64,000 nt of DNA, taken from NCBI RefSeq assembly GCF_002531935.1, contig NZ_NWSV01000021.1, forward strand, positions 1 through 64,000, read 5' to 3'. The stretch is from Rhizobium chutanense. GTDB taxonomy: Bacteria > Pseudomonadota > Alphaproteobacteria > Rhizobiales > Rhizobiaceae. Below are positions 16,301 through 24,995 of the stretch, piece by piece (positions within the stretch are counted from its first letter, which is position 1; every line of letters begins with the position of its first letter). The notes below the pieces were generated by a model. That model searched no databases. It saw nothing but the letters and a program-made list of their open reading frames with translations, and had not been told where the DNA came from. The translations under genes were made by a program, and so were the position numbers.

Positions 16301-17116
16301 AACGTTCCGAGGGATCTTGAGCAGCTTCTCTTGCCTGTCGGAGTTGCTCTCAATGGGCCAACTCTCGCACTCGTGACAGGGCTCGCAGACGACCTGTTGG
16401 CAGCCTGTGTCCAGGCATTCACCGGCCAGCCGCCACGGCTCTGGAATCGGGCCCACAGGGGCGCTGACGTATGGCAGCCTGTCGTCGACTTGATCGTTCG
16501 GCAGCCGCGTCATCCACTATTCGGGATTGCCTGGGAGGCAATCTCGGGCGGTGGTAGAGGCGACCAGGTCCGTCAAATCGTTCTTGAGTGTGGTCCCTCG
16601 AATGCTGAGCTATTTCTTGACTTGCTACTCAGGCATAAGTTGAGCCGCGTTGGCGACTTCATGCCGGAAGCTTGGGCCGCAGTGTTGGACCAGGCACCGG
16701 ATCGTGAAACACGGACCGAGTGGTTATGCCGTGCGCTCATCTATTCTACCGCAATTCTCGACGACCTGAGAGATCTTGATTTGTGGTTGCTAAGCGAGGA
16801 CGACAAGCGAATAGCGTTGCATTTTCTTGAACCGGACATCGAGTCCATCATGGCCGCAAATGAAATATCGGACGGGCACGAGCCACACTCCGGGATGAAC
16901 AGGTTGCTCGAGCAATTCAAGAAAGAGCCTCCCAGGCTGCATGGCACCTACGGGCGAATCCAGAGAATCGTTCGACAAGAGCTCGACGATGATCACCCAT
17001 TGTATGAAGCCCTCGAGGCGTGGCGTCTTCGTAGTCTGAAGCTCGCCGAGGCGCTAAAGACGCACCTGCTAGGCGACAACAAGGCCGCGGAACCCAAGGG
17101 GTGGATCGAACCCTGA
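13319..17116 (+). CDS. Nuclease-nSTAND3 NTPase fusion, Avs-like defence protein
   Basis: A 1265-residue protein with TTG start at 13319 and GGGAG eight bases upstream. Residues 1-190 look like a restriction-type nuclease: GGEDCEI (D42, E44) followed by VEIQVKG (Q55, K57). A STAND NTPase follows, with Walker A GRPRTGKS at 272-279 and a Walker B LAVLDDPLG at 318-326; the DD-x-LG form is typical of nSTAND3 domains. The remaining 700 residues are helical and repeat-like, as expected of a sensor arm. In Avs and related antiphage proteins such a sensor recognises a viral protein and the N-terminal nuclease then cuts DNA. The trigger here is unknown. Confidence 0.7.
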   Translation: MSINITGPKKYDFQDIACVALGLQAISRPGGEFLIEPNGGEDCEIRCDGRIVEIQVKGAGGKFGLKELAEYLSHPGNKVANNTLLERLLADKARFVVLVLSSRCDDATSVLVEGLGWREKERGQSLNKADAKTLLAAYAKPSGERNPSKLTEERDRHRAAVAATLTPEKLVEAMRRVALVERLDEVAVTSVCEDLLVRAHDVPGDRTGDTIHRLREVIKDAKGNSENVLPQIQEVLDQSSHGSLSPEDYVERGSETVWQETLSQRKVLLLTGRPRTGKSNAARFIAARFQKLGYTVRVLSEVKEAERFLSEPGRSNRLAVLDDPLGGTHTEPEFIRLYQQLEDLIAHLRHDRRLIVAQSQEQLFAATNASDVGMLAVDGHPWHDLSQSVVTFSAKIWSQQVAQAAVPAELAQFVDHVLLSGKLNLDAGSIRHLARHHGKIRAPFTVDQLERIAHERASALADIWRSEGLQPLARSLAIGTNAMVPIAETELAFLLGKGGDRLPGMPDSQFTITSIGGGSPEPSVDPDYEEEPTLDQVELAGLDSLEMRRLISYPGLHQLNFSHPYYRAAGEASAQVSTQKQADEALSVLERALFCRRGSTSKAAARNLDWMHDRLKGSQRRDAIPGLAERGLKSYFPATRDLCYAFLLRHLPELPREFQSHLPDWVIAIRRRDVSEMMWQDDEARLPIGRTISGLERMEAFLSAPERGDVLTELGLLESSEETYLGPQGACRAVTFYKGEPAALGPQAMARLLNYGEGFIRAAAAKIWLSVDRAEDEDILRKLKADRHPAVASAILDGAVRGWSTLPQARKSRLIDIIGAQAAEPAAAAAMMPSLIRFDRIEYSGPGRAWDLFAGVMPIALDALPAGVEFTEARLFNVVMESRGKIAPKLLVRICDSWLHWLEKVTAEGLVPDDFTLGFADLLLDATRGNPEMREGRLARALALPGSTAPYAIIGDLVDHWDVLTDAERSLVVSMLGASRSDTIWLKASVLTSPNVPRDLEQLLLPVGVALNGPTLALVTGLADDLLAACVQAFTGQPPRLWNRAHRGADVWQPVVDLIVRQPRHPLFGIAWEAISGGGRGDQVRQIVLECGPSNAELFLDLLLRHKLSRVGDFMPEAWAAVLDQAPDRETRTEWLCRALIYSTAILDDLRDLDLWLLSEDDKRIALHFLEPDIESIMAANEISDGHEPHSGMNRLLEQFKKEPPRLHGTYGRIQRIVRQELDDDHPLYEALEAWRLRSLKLAEALKTHLLGDNKAAEPKGWIEP

Positions 17117-17134
17117 AGCGGGTCGCATCTTCGT

Positions 17135-18331
17135 TCACGCTTCGAGGAGACGAGCCGCTCTGCTGCTGCGATGGCTGGCGCTGTTATAATAGCTTGAAGC
17201 CTGCTGCATTGAACGGTGGCGGGACTGCTCCATAGCTTCAAGTAACGGAATACCCTGGTTCGCGGCTTCGGTGATGTACCCTGACCGCAATCCATGTGCC
17301 GAGAACTCCGTTGCGTCCAATCCCGCCATCGCCGCCCGCTGCTTGATGATGGCATTGACCGACTGCGGATCGAGCGTCCGCTTCGAAACCGTTCCCCAGC
17401 GCCCGATCCCCCGGAACACGCTGCCCCTGTCGATCTTGGCGGCCGTCATCCATGCGTTCAGCGCCTCCACCGGTCGGCCGGTCAGATAGACGACGTCATC
17501 CTGCTCGCCGGTGGACGTCTTGGTGCGGCCAAGATGGATGGCGAGCGAGGGGAGGGGAGGGCCGTCGCCTGCTTCGATGGGAGGCTCGACGGAGAGTTGC
17601 TCGCGGCGGAGGCCGGCGATCTCGCTGCGCCGGCGGCCGCCGGAGGCAAAGGCGACCATCAGGATGGCCCGATCCCGGACGTCGCGCAAGCTGCCCGTCG
17701 CGCAGGTGGCCAGCAGCTTGGCCAGCACGTCGCCGGTCACCGCCTTGGCGCTCTTGCGAAGACGTTGCCTTGGCGCGGCTCGGATCGCCAGCCGAATGGC
17801 TGATTTGAGGGGAGGGGAGGCGAAGGCACCATCGAGGCCGCGCCATTTGGTCAGCGTCGACCAGTTCGCCAGCCGCCGGCGTACCGTCGCCGGCGCATGC
17901 GGGCCGACGGTTTTCAGAAACCCTTGGCTTCGAAGGTTTTGGTCGACGGCGGCCGGCATGCCGTGATCGGCATCGGTTTCGCGGCGCTGCGGATCCCAGA
18001 GGTGATGGGCGACGAATTTCAGCAGCAGCGCCTCGGGCGCCGGCCAGGGCAGCGAGCGTCCGGTCGCCGCCAGCCCCCAGGCTTCGAGATAGGCCAGGTC
18101 CGACGTCAGTGCCCTGAGCGTATTGTCGCCCATGCCCTGGTTGACGAGATGGCGCAGCGTCTCGACATCCTGGTCGGTCAAAAGCTCGGCGAGTTCATCG
18201 CGGCGCTCAAGCGGTAGCACGGAAGCGATCGTATCGAGTTCCTCTGCGCGGCGATCGACCGCTGATTTTTGATTGGACGACGCCAAAGCCAGCTCCAAAA
18301 CGATTGTCCGAACGACGCTGCAGCCGTCCAC
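17135..18331 (-). CDS. Tyrosine recombinase / phage-type integrase
   Basis: A 398-residue site-specific recombinase. The catalytic set is visible: R235 (GGRRRSEIAGLR), K271 (GRTKTS), H346-x-x-R349 (HGLRSGY), H372 (SRHRSM) and the nucleophile Y381 or Y382 (SSYYNS). The N-terminal 180 residues form the core-binding, SAM-like region. The GTG start at 18331 is the longest option and is not certain, as no clear ribosome site is seen. It faces the end of the STAND gene and is divergent from the DUF1612 gene across a 13-bp inverted repeat that could be its binding core. It may mark the edge of an inserted element or act in plasmid resolution. Confidence 0.88.
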   Translation of the reverse strand: MDGCSVVRTIVLELALASSNQKSAVDRRAEELDTIASVLPLERRDELAELLTDQDVETLRHLVNQGMGDNTLRALTSDLAYLEAWGLAATGRSLPWPAPEALLLKFVAHHLWDPQRRETDADHGMPAAVDQNLRSQGFLKTVGPHAPATVRRRLANWSTLTKWRGLDGAFASPPLKSAIRLAIRAAPRQRLRKSAKAVTGDVLAKLLATCATGSLRDVRDRAILMVAFASGGRRRSEIAGLRREQLSVEPPIEAGDGPPLPSLAIHLGRTKTSTGEQDDVVYLTGRPVEALNAWMTAAKIDRGSVFRGIGRWGTVSKRTLDPQSVNAIIKQRAAMAGLDATEFSAHGLRSGYITEAANQGIPLLEAMEQSRHRSMQQASSYYNSASHRSSRAARLLEA

Positions 18332-18366
18332 TGATATAGTTTTCTGATTTGCGCCTCGAAATCAAT

Positions 18367-18399
18367 CTACCATCGATAAGCGGTGGTTATCGATGGTAG
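18367..18399. repeat. Inverted repeat, 13-bp perfect arms with 7-bp spacer
   Basis: CTACCATCGATAA and TTATCGATGGTAG flank GCGGTGG. The arms are perfect. The arm length and spacer are like the core sites of tyrosine recombinases (loxP has 13-bp arms and 8 bp between), and the site lies 36 bp upstream of the recombinase gene. An operator is the alternative. Confidence 0.85.
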
Positions 18400-18473
18400 A
18401 AAACCGAACTAGAAATCATACGCAGTGAGGAACCAAAACTTTTTAATAGAGTTCGTTTAGCAAATCATTTACC

Positions 18474-19598
18474 ATGATTTCAATGTCTTATGATTTTTCG
18501 AAGTTGCCCATTCGGAGCCTGATTGGCCCCGCGTTTGAAGCGGGTGTCGCCTTGGCGCGGCTCGACGAGCGTGTCGCCCGCTCGCCGGTCGGGCAGGGTT
18601 TGATCGAGCGCACCCATTTCGCCGACGCCTGCGCCTCGCTGTGGATCGACGGCGAACTCGTCCATCTGGAAGACCTCGTCCTGCACGATGCCACGAAAGA
18701 TATTCGCACGCCAACCCATGAGTTGACAATCGCCCGCGACGTGTTGCGCAGCCGCCGGCGCATCGCTACGCAGCCGCGGGGCTGGGCGTTATCATCCGAC
18801 GGCATTCGCACGCTGCGTAAGACGTCGGATATCACGTCGACTGACACTGACGAGACGGAGGCGGCCGGTGCCATCCGGCGCGCGCTCGATCCGGAAGGGG
18901 AGGGGGAAGACGCCGAGGAAGGCGACACTCTTCCCGGTGTCGACTATGCTGCCATCGATGCGCTGCTGGCCCGCTCCGAAGCTGCGATCGCGGAAGCAAA
19001 AGCGCCCGGCCGGGCTCCGGCCGATCCGATGATCTACGATCTCGACTGGGACGAGGACGCGCGGCTCGACGAATGGCGTGGCGTGCTGCGGCAGGCGCAA
19101 GATCTGCCGGCGCTGCTGCAGGCCATCGTCGCCCTCGATGCCTGGAACGAGTTGGCGGTGCTGCAGCATGCGCCCTGGCTCGGCCGGCTTTTTGCCGCCT
19201 CGATCCTACGCCAGGCCGGCGTCACCAGCGGCGCCCACCTTGCGGCGATCAATCTCGGCCTCAAAACCATTCCTGTCGATCGGCGCAGGCATCGGGATCG
19301 CGAGACCCGGCTGCTCGCCATCGCACACGGTTTTCTGGCGGCCGCTGAGATCGGACTAAAGGAGCACGACCGACTGGCGTTGGCCCGCACGATGATGGAG
19401 CGCAAACTGGAGGGGCGCCGGACCTCGTCAAGACTGCCGGAGCTGATCGAGCTGGTCATGGCGAAACCGCTGGTGTCGGCCGGCATGGTGGCCGAGAGGC
19501 TTGAGGTCACGCCGCAGGCGGCGCGGCGGATCGTCAGCGAGCTGGGAGTACGCGAGATGACGGGGAGGGGGAGGTTTCGCGCTTGGGGCGTGATGTAA
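18474..19598 (+). CDS. RHE_PE00001-type protein (DUF1612 + HTH)
   Basis: A 374-residue protein of a rhizobial plasmid family. An N-terminal DUF1612-like region (about residues 1-250: LDERVARSPVGQGLIERTHF, ASLWIDGELVHLEDLVLHD) has a domain interrupted by an acidic stretch near residues 125-150. It ends in a helix-turn-helix segment (about 325-365: SAGMVAERLEVTPQAARRIV). The function is unknown; the layout resembles Fic-related or DNA-binding regulators. The start may be 18474 or the second ATG at 18483 (MSYDFSKLPIRS); no strong ribosome site decides it. An AAATCAT-N5-ATGATTT repeat overlaps the first start. Confidence 0.75.
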   Translation: MISMSYDFSKLPIRSLIGPAFEAGVALARLDERVARSPVGQGLIERTHFADACASLWIDGELVHLEDLVLHDATKDIRTPTHELTIARDVLRSRRRIATQPRGWALSSDGIRTLRKTSDITSTDTDETEAAGAIRRALDPEGEGEDAEEGDTLPGVDYAAIDALLARSEAAIAEAKAPGRAPADPMIYDLDWDEDARLDEWRGVLRQAQDLPALLQAIVALDAWNELAVLQHAPWLGRLFAASILRQAGVTSGAHLAAINLGLKTIPVDRRRHRDRETRLLAIAHGFLAAAEIGLKEHDRLALARTMMERKLEGRRTSSRLPELIELVMAKPLVSAGMVAERLEVTPQAARRIVSELGVREMTGRGRFRAWGVM

Positions 19599-19724
19599 GA
19601 CCAGCTTCAATCGTGAAGGAGGTCCTATCATATGGGACGCCAGATCCCAACGCGGTCATTGGTGCGGCCGCGTCGGTGCTTGCACAGCAAAGATTTTGCG
19701 AGGTGCAATACACAATGTAGTCAG

Positions 19725-20462
19725 TCACTTGAAGCGTAACGGCCGCTTCACAGTGAGAGCCGATGTCGCGCTGACGGGTGGTCTCGACTTCGCAACGATG
19801 CGCAATACGGCTGCATCGTGGTGAAAGTTCCTGAATTCGACAGCATGTGCGTCATCGGAGAAATGGGTGGACAGCTGAGCATCCTTCGAAGCAGTAAGTG
19901 TGTCGGCCGGAAACTCATGCTCCCATCCTTTCAACTTGCGAAAGCTGTTAACGATGGCTCCGAACGGAGGGGTGGCGTGATTGAGATTGGCATCGGCATA
20001 GACGACAAGCTTGCCCGTGATATCGCATTCGATTTCGCCATCGGCGTTCGCGAAATGGTCGAATTGATGCTGCTTCATGCGCAGGAGATCACGCGACACC
20101 GCGTTATGGCAGGCGTCGCAAAATTCCTGAGACTGGGACTTCGGGCTCCCATCCACTGCCTTCACATAGCTGAAATCGGTTGCGGTAGTGTCAGATCGCA
20201 CGACCCAGAAGCCTGGGCTAGACCATCCGTCGCCTTTGTTCAGTCGACGTTCAAACCTTTCGATCCCCGGTCCAATCTTTGGTGCGTCGTCGGCTATCAA
20301 CACATCGAATCGCTCCAGCAGTGCGGAGAGATCGCTGTGGTCATCATAGTCGGTGACAATGTCGCCATCTTCGTACCTCGCCAGCATGTCCTTGAAATGC
20401 TGCTTGGCCGCCAGTTTCGTTTTCCAAATTCGACCGTTCGACAATTCGACAGGCTTGGCCAT
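19725..20462 (-). CDS. DUF3223 domain protein
   Basis: A 245-residue cytoplasmic protein. The first 60 residues (GRIWKTKLAAKQHFKDMLARY, then a run of Asp and LSALLERFD) fit the DUF3223 domain, known from plant DCL-type proteins and many bacterial proteins of unknown role. The middle part has CDACHNAVSRDLLRMKQHQFDH, a Cys/His-bearing segment. It starts 2 bp after hamB, so it is in the Hachiman operon. It may be a passenger or an accessory factor; nothing in the sequence proves either. Confidence 0.65.
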   Translation of the reverse strand: MAKPVELSNGRIWKTKLAAKQHFKDMLARYEDGDIVTDYDDHSDLSALLERFDVLIADDAPKIGPGIERFERRLNKGDGWSSPGFWVVRSDTTATDFSYVKAVDGSPKSQSQEFCDACHNAVSRDLLRMKQHQFDHFANADGEIECDITGKLVVYADANLNHATPPFGAIVNSFRKLKGWEHEFPADTLTASKDAQLSTHFSDDAHAVEFRNFHHDAAVLRIVAKSRPPVSATSALTVKRPLRFK

Positions 20463-20464
20463 AA

Positions 20465-23068
20465 TTACCCTCCGAAGGAACCGTGCGCTAGCACTCTCTC
20501 GCGAACTTCACGGACAACAATCGTCGGCAGACCAATGCTGTCCAGCTGATCCCGACGTTCAGTCACCCACCGGATGCAGCCTTCCTCGTCGAGTCCATCG
20601 AGAGCGATGATCTCGTAAAGAGCCACGGCGCTGATACGGGACATCCCAAGCTCCATGAGAGACCGCATCGTGATTGAGGTCACACCGAATTCCAGCGCGA
20701 CGCCGATATCTAGGTCATCATCGATTAGATCTTCTCGCCCAATCTCTCGCAGATGCTGGTTTATGACATCCACGTAGGCGGAGAAGTATCGAGGCGCTAG
20801 AAAACGGGCGGAACTTTCGATCAATTCAAGCGTGTCACGGATGACCTTTGCAATGTCAAAGGCTGTACCCCGGCGCTGCAGATATTCAATCCGCTTCCGG
20901 ATGATGGTTGGCAACGAGAATCCCTTCATCCACTCAAGGACGATAAGTGCGTGAAGCGGGATGAGCGTGGTGGGGAGGAAAACGGGAAGCACTTGCTCGT
21001 TCACCCGCTCCATAATCTTTGAGAAGCGGGCGTAGGCGTCGTCGCTTTCGGACGGAGCCAGCAACAAATCCTCTGGTGGACCCGGATAGGCCCTGAAATA
21101 ACCTAGAAGACGTTCGAGACCGAACAGGCTGACACCAGGATTACGGGAGCCGATCTGAGCGCTGACACTCATACCGGCGGTCGCTTCGCTGAGGACTTGT
21201 TCCAGTTTGCGCAAGTCCTCTTCACTTTTGCGCCTGGCCCAAGGCGCTGTAGCGAAAGACCGTTCGCGCATGAAGGTGGTGGTCAGATATGCGCTGACCT
21301 GCTCGAACGCCCTGACCTGGTTGGGTTCAGGCGAGCTTGTGATTGGCCTGCTCGCAATATAGTTCATCAGCTCATCGAGTTTCGACAGCGCTGTATCGGT
21401 CTCGCGACGTATTGGGTAACGCGTTCGTTGAGGTACGCCCGTTGGCCAGATCGCATCATCGGATGCATCGATGCAAATGATGTTGCCCTGAAATTCATCC
21501 CCCCAGCGTCCTGCCCGCCCCGCCAAATTCCAGAAGTCCTGAGGCTCCATGGGTGTGGACTTGCCCTTTTTCGGTCCACGGACCACGATTGTTCTGCACG
21601 ACAGATTCACCCCCTCTATCAGGGTGGAGGTGCACACGAGAAACTTCAGCTTTCCCTTTCTGAAGAGGCGTTCGATTTCTAACCTGATCAGAGAGGGCAT
21701 GTTGCCGTAGTGGAATGCCACACCGCGCTCAACCAGAGGCGCAAGCATGTAATTCTTGTGCACGCATTTGCGAGCAAGGTCGGCCAGATCGACTAACTCC
21801 TGGTCGACCTCACCTGTAGTCCCCGTGAGTTGGCTGATCAGCAAGGCGACCTCTTCCGCATCTGCGGCGCCGTTGGCATAGACAAGGGTGCCCCCACGTT
21901 CGCCCACAGCAGCTGCAATGAATGCGAGTCGCTTTTTCATTGTGTTCGGCTTGCTCGCCAAGGTCAAAGTGCCGATCGGCAGATATTCGTCCCCGTGGCG
22001 AAACTGCAGCGCCCATTTGGTTGGCTTCGCCGGAACCTGATGGGCGACGATGATGTTCTGAAGAACTGTAGCAACGTCGCTGTCCACGGCCCGCTTCGGA
22101 GTCGTTTGCGGCGCATCGTCGAGAAGAACTTCCGGGTTTTGCGTCGCCGGGCTCACGAAGGCGACACGTAAGTCCGGACTCGAGCGCAGCAGACGTTCGA
22201 TGGCGTCTTGCAGAATGACCCCCCGCTGCGGATCGCCAATCTTGTGGGCCTCATCGACAACGACAAGGTCGATATCGAGCTGCTCCTTCATGAGGTTGGC
22301 AAGGAGATGAAGCCTCTCCTGCGTGAACACGAACACGCACTTCGTGGAGTCCTTTATCGCGGCGCTGTATTTCTGCGTCGACGGCAGTGAGGTGACTTCT
22401 GCATCAAGGCCTGACTGGGAAATGATTTCCGTGAGCGAAGCTTCTATTTCCGACACGAGGGCGCGGGTGGGTGCCAGATAGACGGCGCGCTTGACCTTAC
22501 CGGCACCCAGTGAGTCAACAAGCCACTTGAGAACCAGAAAGGTCTTGCCGGAGGCAGTCGGCGCAGATGCGGACAACCACGTCCGAGCCTCGGCCGCCGC
22601 CGTCCAAAACTTCAACTGGAATTCGTTCACAGCCAGGCGATCGCCACTCGCCTCGAGCAGAACCGAACTTTCCAACAGGCGTCGCTGATCCTCCATGCGC
22701 AGTGCAATCCCCAACCTCGAGGCCAGATTGGGCCGCACACGCCCGCGTTGCTCCGCGAGGGCCGCGGAGCGGTGGTTCGACAGTTTGTCGAATAGAACAG
22801 CGGCAGCATCCCTAATCGGTTCAGATGTGGGAAGCAGCGTCGCGCCCGTCGCGATGCGTAAACTCGCCTCCTTGTGGGCTCTCTTGTCCGATCTGGCAAG
22901 AATACTGGCCGCAAGCATCAGACGGGGCCAATCAAATGCTATGTTTTCGAGCGATGGGTCTTTGGTGACGTTGTCGAGTTCGAGTAGCGCTGTGACGACG
23001 CCTAGTTGCTGAAGCTCGCGATGCAAGGATGTCTCGAAGAGCCAATTCTGAAGTTCGTTTTCGGTCAT
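20465..23068 (-). CDS. hamB: HamB, Hachiman SF2 helicase
   Basis: An 867-residue Ski2-like SF2 helicase. Walker A is APTASGKT (169-176) and the DEAH box is VVVDEAHKIGD (272-275). Later motifs are SPATQNP (III), TSTLIEGVNLSCRTIVV (V) and NLAGRAGRWG (VI). Its ATG overlaps the hamA stop in ATGA, so the two are translationally coupled. In Hachiman, HamB is thought to sense damaged or phage DNA and release HamA, which then degrades DNA. Size and pairing with a DUF1837 gene support the call strongly. Confidence 0.92.
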   Translation of the reverse strand: MTENELQNWLFETSLHRELQQLGVVTALLELDNVTKDPSLENIAFDWPRLMLAASILARSDKRAHKEASLRIATGATLLPTSEPIRDAAAVLFDKLSNHRSAALAEQRGRVRPNLASRLGIALRMEDQRRLLESSVLLEASGDRLAVNEFQLKFWTAAAEARTWLSASAPTASGKTFLVLKWLVDSLGAGKVKRAVYLAPTRALVSEIEASLTEIISQSGLDAEVTSLPSTQKYSAAIKDSTKCVFVFTQERLHLLANLMKEQLDIDLVVVDEAHKIGDPQRGVILQDAIERLLRSSPDLRVAFVSPATQNPEVLLDDAPQTTPKRAVDSDVATVLQNIIVAHQVPAKPTKWALQFRHGDEYLPIGTLTLASKPNTMKKRLAFIAAAVGERGGTLVYANGAADAEEVALLISQLTGTTGEVDQELVDLADLARKCVHKNYMLAPLVERGVAFHYGNMPSLIRLEIERLFRKGKLKFLVCTSTLIEGVNLSCRTIVVRGPKKGKSTPMEPQDFWNLAGRAGRWGDEFQGNIICIDASDDAIWPTGVPQRTRYPIRRETDTALSKLDELMNYIASRPITSSPEPNQVRAFEQVSAYLTTTFMRERSFATAPWARRKSEEDLRKLEQVLSEATAGMSVSAQIGSRNPGVSLFGLERLLGYFRAYPGPPEDLLLAPSESDDAYARFSKIMERVNEQVLPVFLPTTLIPLHALIVLEWMKGFSLPTIIRKRIEYLQRRGTAFDIAKVIRDTLELIESSARFLAPRYFSAYVDVINQHLREIGREDLIDDDLDIGVALEFGVTSITMRSLMELGMSRISAVALYEIIALDGLDEEGCIRWVTERRDQLDSIGLPTIVVREVRERVLAHGSFGG

Positions 23069-24009
23069 GACTGCCCCATAGCCTCTAGGAATGCCTCGCG
23101 GAATTTGTCAACCGATGGCAAGGGGATGCAAAGGAAGTGTATATCGAGATGTTCAAGCTTCTCGGCGACAAGGCGGCGTCCAACAGCCGTCGTCCAATTT
23201 TCCAGACCGATTTTGGCCGCCGCTGCCATGTCCTCCAGCACACCCCTGGTATCGCTCGCGGGATAAAAGTCGCCGTCGAATCCAACAAGTGCGACGCCAC
23301 AATATTCTATCCTGTTTGAAAGGGGCGATGTCGTGTCGAAGTAGCGCTTGAATGCTTCAGAAAGGCGCGGATCGCCTAGATCTGCTTTGTCGCTGAGGAG
23401 CAGCAGATCCCGCTCACGCGACGAGCCTTCGTGATCCTCTTCGAGAAGAAATGGGGCGAGCGATTTGAGGCAGTCCCGGATGGCGTCAGTCGGATCACCG
23501 TACACCTTCGATTCCCCCCAATACAACTTCAGCCTGCCGTCGTCGGTAACGGCTGCATAGACACCGTCGGCGCCGTGGTAGTGCATGCGCGTATCTGTCT
23601 TCAGATCCATCTTGCACAGCACATGCGGGAGCCCGAGGAAACGCTCCGCCAGGAGAAACAAAAGCATTTCGCCACCCTCACCGGTGGTGGCCAGGTCAGT
23701 AAAGACTCCCCGCGCCTCCTGATGAAGCTTTGAAATCGCCGAGGTAGAGCGGAACCGCGCGTCGCGCTCCCTTGCTTCTTCGATGCGCTTTCGGGGGATC
23801 GCGTAGTCGGCGGCCGCATTGCGCATAAATTCGGCGAGGCGCTTAACTTTGACCCTTCCGTTTGCGTCTGTCGTAAGACAGTGGCAATGCACTGTGACTT
23901 TGTGCCCCTCGATTTCAATGTCGCGTTCCACGAGATGCAAATGAACGCCCAGTTCTTCAGGGTCACCCGACAATATTGCGTCGAGCTCCTCACCTGTAAT
24001 CTCTGCCAT
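23065..24009 (-). CDS. hamA: HamA, Hachiman nuclease (DUF1837)
   Basis: A 314-residue DUF1837 protein. The signature blocks are GEGGEMLLFLLAER (110-123), HGADGVYA (D148) and YWGESKVYGD (E166, K168), which together give a PD-(D/E)XK nuclease site. HamA is the effector nuclease of Hachiman and is held inactive by HamB until infection. All three catalytic residues are present, so the gene appears intact. It is first in a hamA-hamB-DUF3223 operon. Confidence 0.9.
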   Translation of the reverse strand: MAEITGEELDAILSGDPEELGVHLHLVERDIEIEGHKVTVHCHCLTTDANGRVKVKRLAEFMRNAAADYAIPRKRIEEARERDARFRSTSAISKLHQEARGVFTDLATTGEGGEMLLFLLAERFLGLPHVLCKMDLKTDTRMHYHGADGVYAAVTDDGRLKLYWGESKVYGDPTDAIRDCLKSLAPFLLEEDHEGSSRERDLLLLSDKADLGDPRLSEAFKRYFDTTSPLSNRIEYCGVALVGFDGDFYPASDTRGVLEDMAAAAKIGLENWTTAVGRRLVAEKLEHLDIHFLCIPLPSVDKFREAFLEAMGQS

Positions 24010-24331
24010 ACAATAGAGCCCCCAGAATCACCCGGACTTATATTGAAATTGCGTGAGTGGGTTCGCAAGCCAGAGGCGAGCAAATGCCAAGTGTTCGCTC
24101 CTCCAATTCTGTGAAGTTTACCTCTTTGCGTCTGTTCAGATGCCGGTTGCATGCCAATCCAATAATCTGCAGGCCAGCCGCAGTCGCTCAGGGAGGCCAA
24201 CCCGGGCAGAGGGTGGATTGGGATGCGGACCTTCGAAAACTACAGCCTGGACGTGGCACGCGTATTCATAAGGTCGCTAAGGTGACAACGCCGCCTAGAA
24301 CCTGCGAGACTTAAGAGCAGCGATGCAAACA
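24010..24331. other. Gap upstream of hamA
   Basis: This 322-bp gap probably holds the hamA promoter on the minus strand. Short ORFs overlap here on both strands but none has a ribosome site or protein-like composition. Nothing else was recognised. Confidence 0.5.
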
Positions 24332-24844
24332 TTACCTCCCCCCAAGCAAATCTCTTTGGGGGACGTTTTCCATTTCGAACTTGCGGCGTGCCGCATCCTC
24401 AAGAGTCTCGTCTGGCGCTTGCATATAGGGGCGCAGCTCCTCGACCATCTGCCTGAATTTTTCGTTCTTTGACCGAACGTCGGTATCTTCTTTCTCCCGT
24501 GCGGACAGCCAGGTATCCGCTTCCTGAAAGGTGGCTTTGGTCGTGTCTCGCTTCTTGCCTCGTCCAGTGGTTATCATCGCCGGTATGCCCGAGTAATGAC
24601 CGAATAAACTCGTTTGGCCTATCAGCGCCAAGCTGAGGCGCTTCCGCCCACTGACATCATGGATTAGTTTTCGAAGCGTCAGGTCGATCAACTGGTCCGC
24701 GGCCTCGGAAATTTTGTCACCCAGGTTCGAACGAACACGGGCGATCGCGTCGTCGATTGGAACTTCGCCATCGTTTCGTTCGCGGCGAAGATCGAGAACT
24801 ATTGCGTCGATGTCATCACGTAGATCGGTCAGTTTCACCGTCAT
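24332..24844 (-). CDS. Hypothetical helical protein, 170 aa
   Basis: No family was recognised. The protein is charged and mostly helical, with a middle stretch LSLALIGQTSLFGHYSGIPAMI that is more hydrophobic, and an acidic N-terminus (LRDDIDAIVLDLRRERNDGE). It has no signal peptide. It lies 151 bp downstream of the CapH/CapP-like gene set on the same strand and may be its last member or a separate gene. Confidence 0.55.
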   Translation of the reverse strand: MTVKLTDLRDDIDAIVLDLRRERNDGEVPIDDAIARVRSNLGDKISEAADQLIDLTLRKLIHDVSGRKRLSLALIGQTSLFGHYSGIPAMITTGRGKKRDTTKATFQEADTWLSAREKEDTDVRSKNEKFRQMVEELRPYMQAPDETLEDAARRKFEMENVPQRDLLGGR

Positions 24845-24995
24845 TTCCGGTCCGCTCCTCGAAACAATTCAGGCTGCAAGGCAAAAACGAATCTCTACTT
24901 ATGGTAATATTCGCGAGCAATTCTTCGGAAAGCGCAAGATATTTTTGAAGGAGCGTCGCTTCCCTCACATTGCGGTAGACTCATTCCCCGGTGAG

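Noticed and set aside
19613..19741. Two short plus-strand ORFs after the DUF1612 gene, one (ATG 19632) behind a strong AAGGAGGT
   Set aside because: Each is about 35 codons, they overlap one another and the end of the DUF3223 gene, and neither matches a family. One reads smoothly (GAAASVLAQQRFCEVQ) and could be a gene remnant, but support is too thin.
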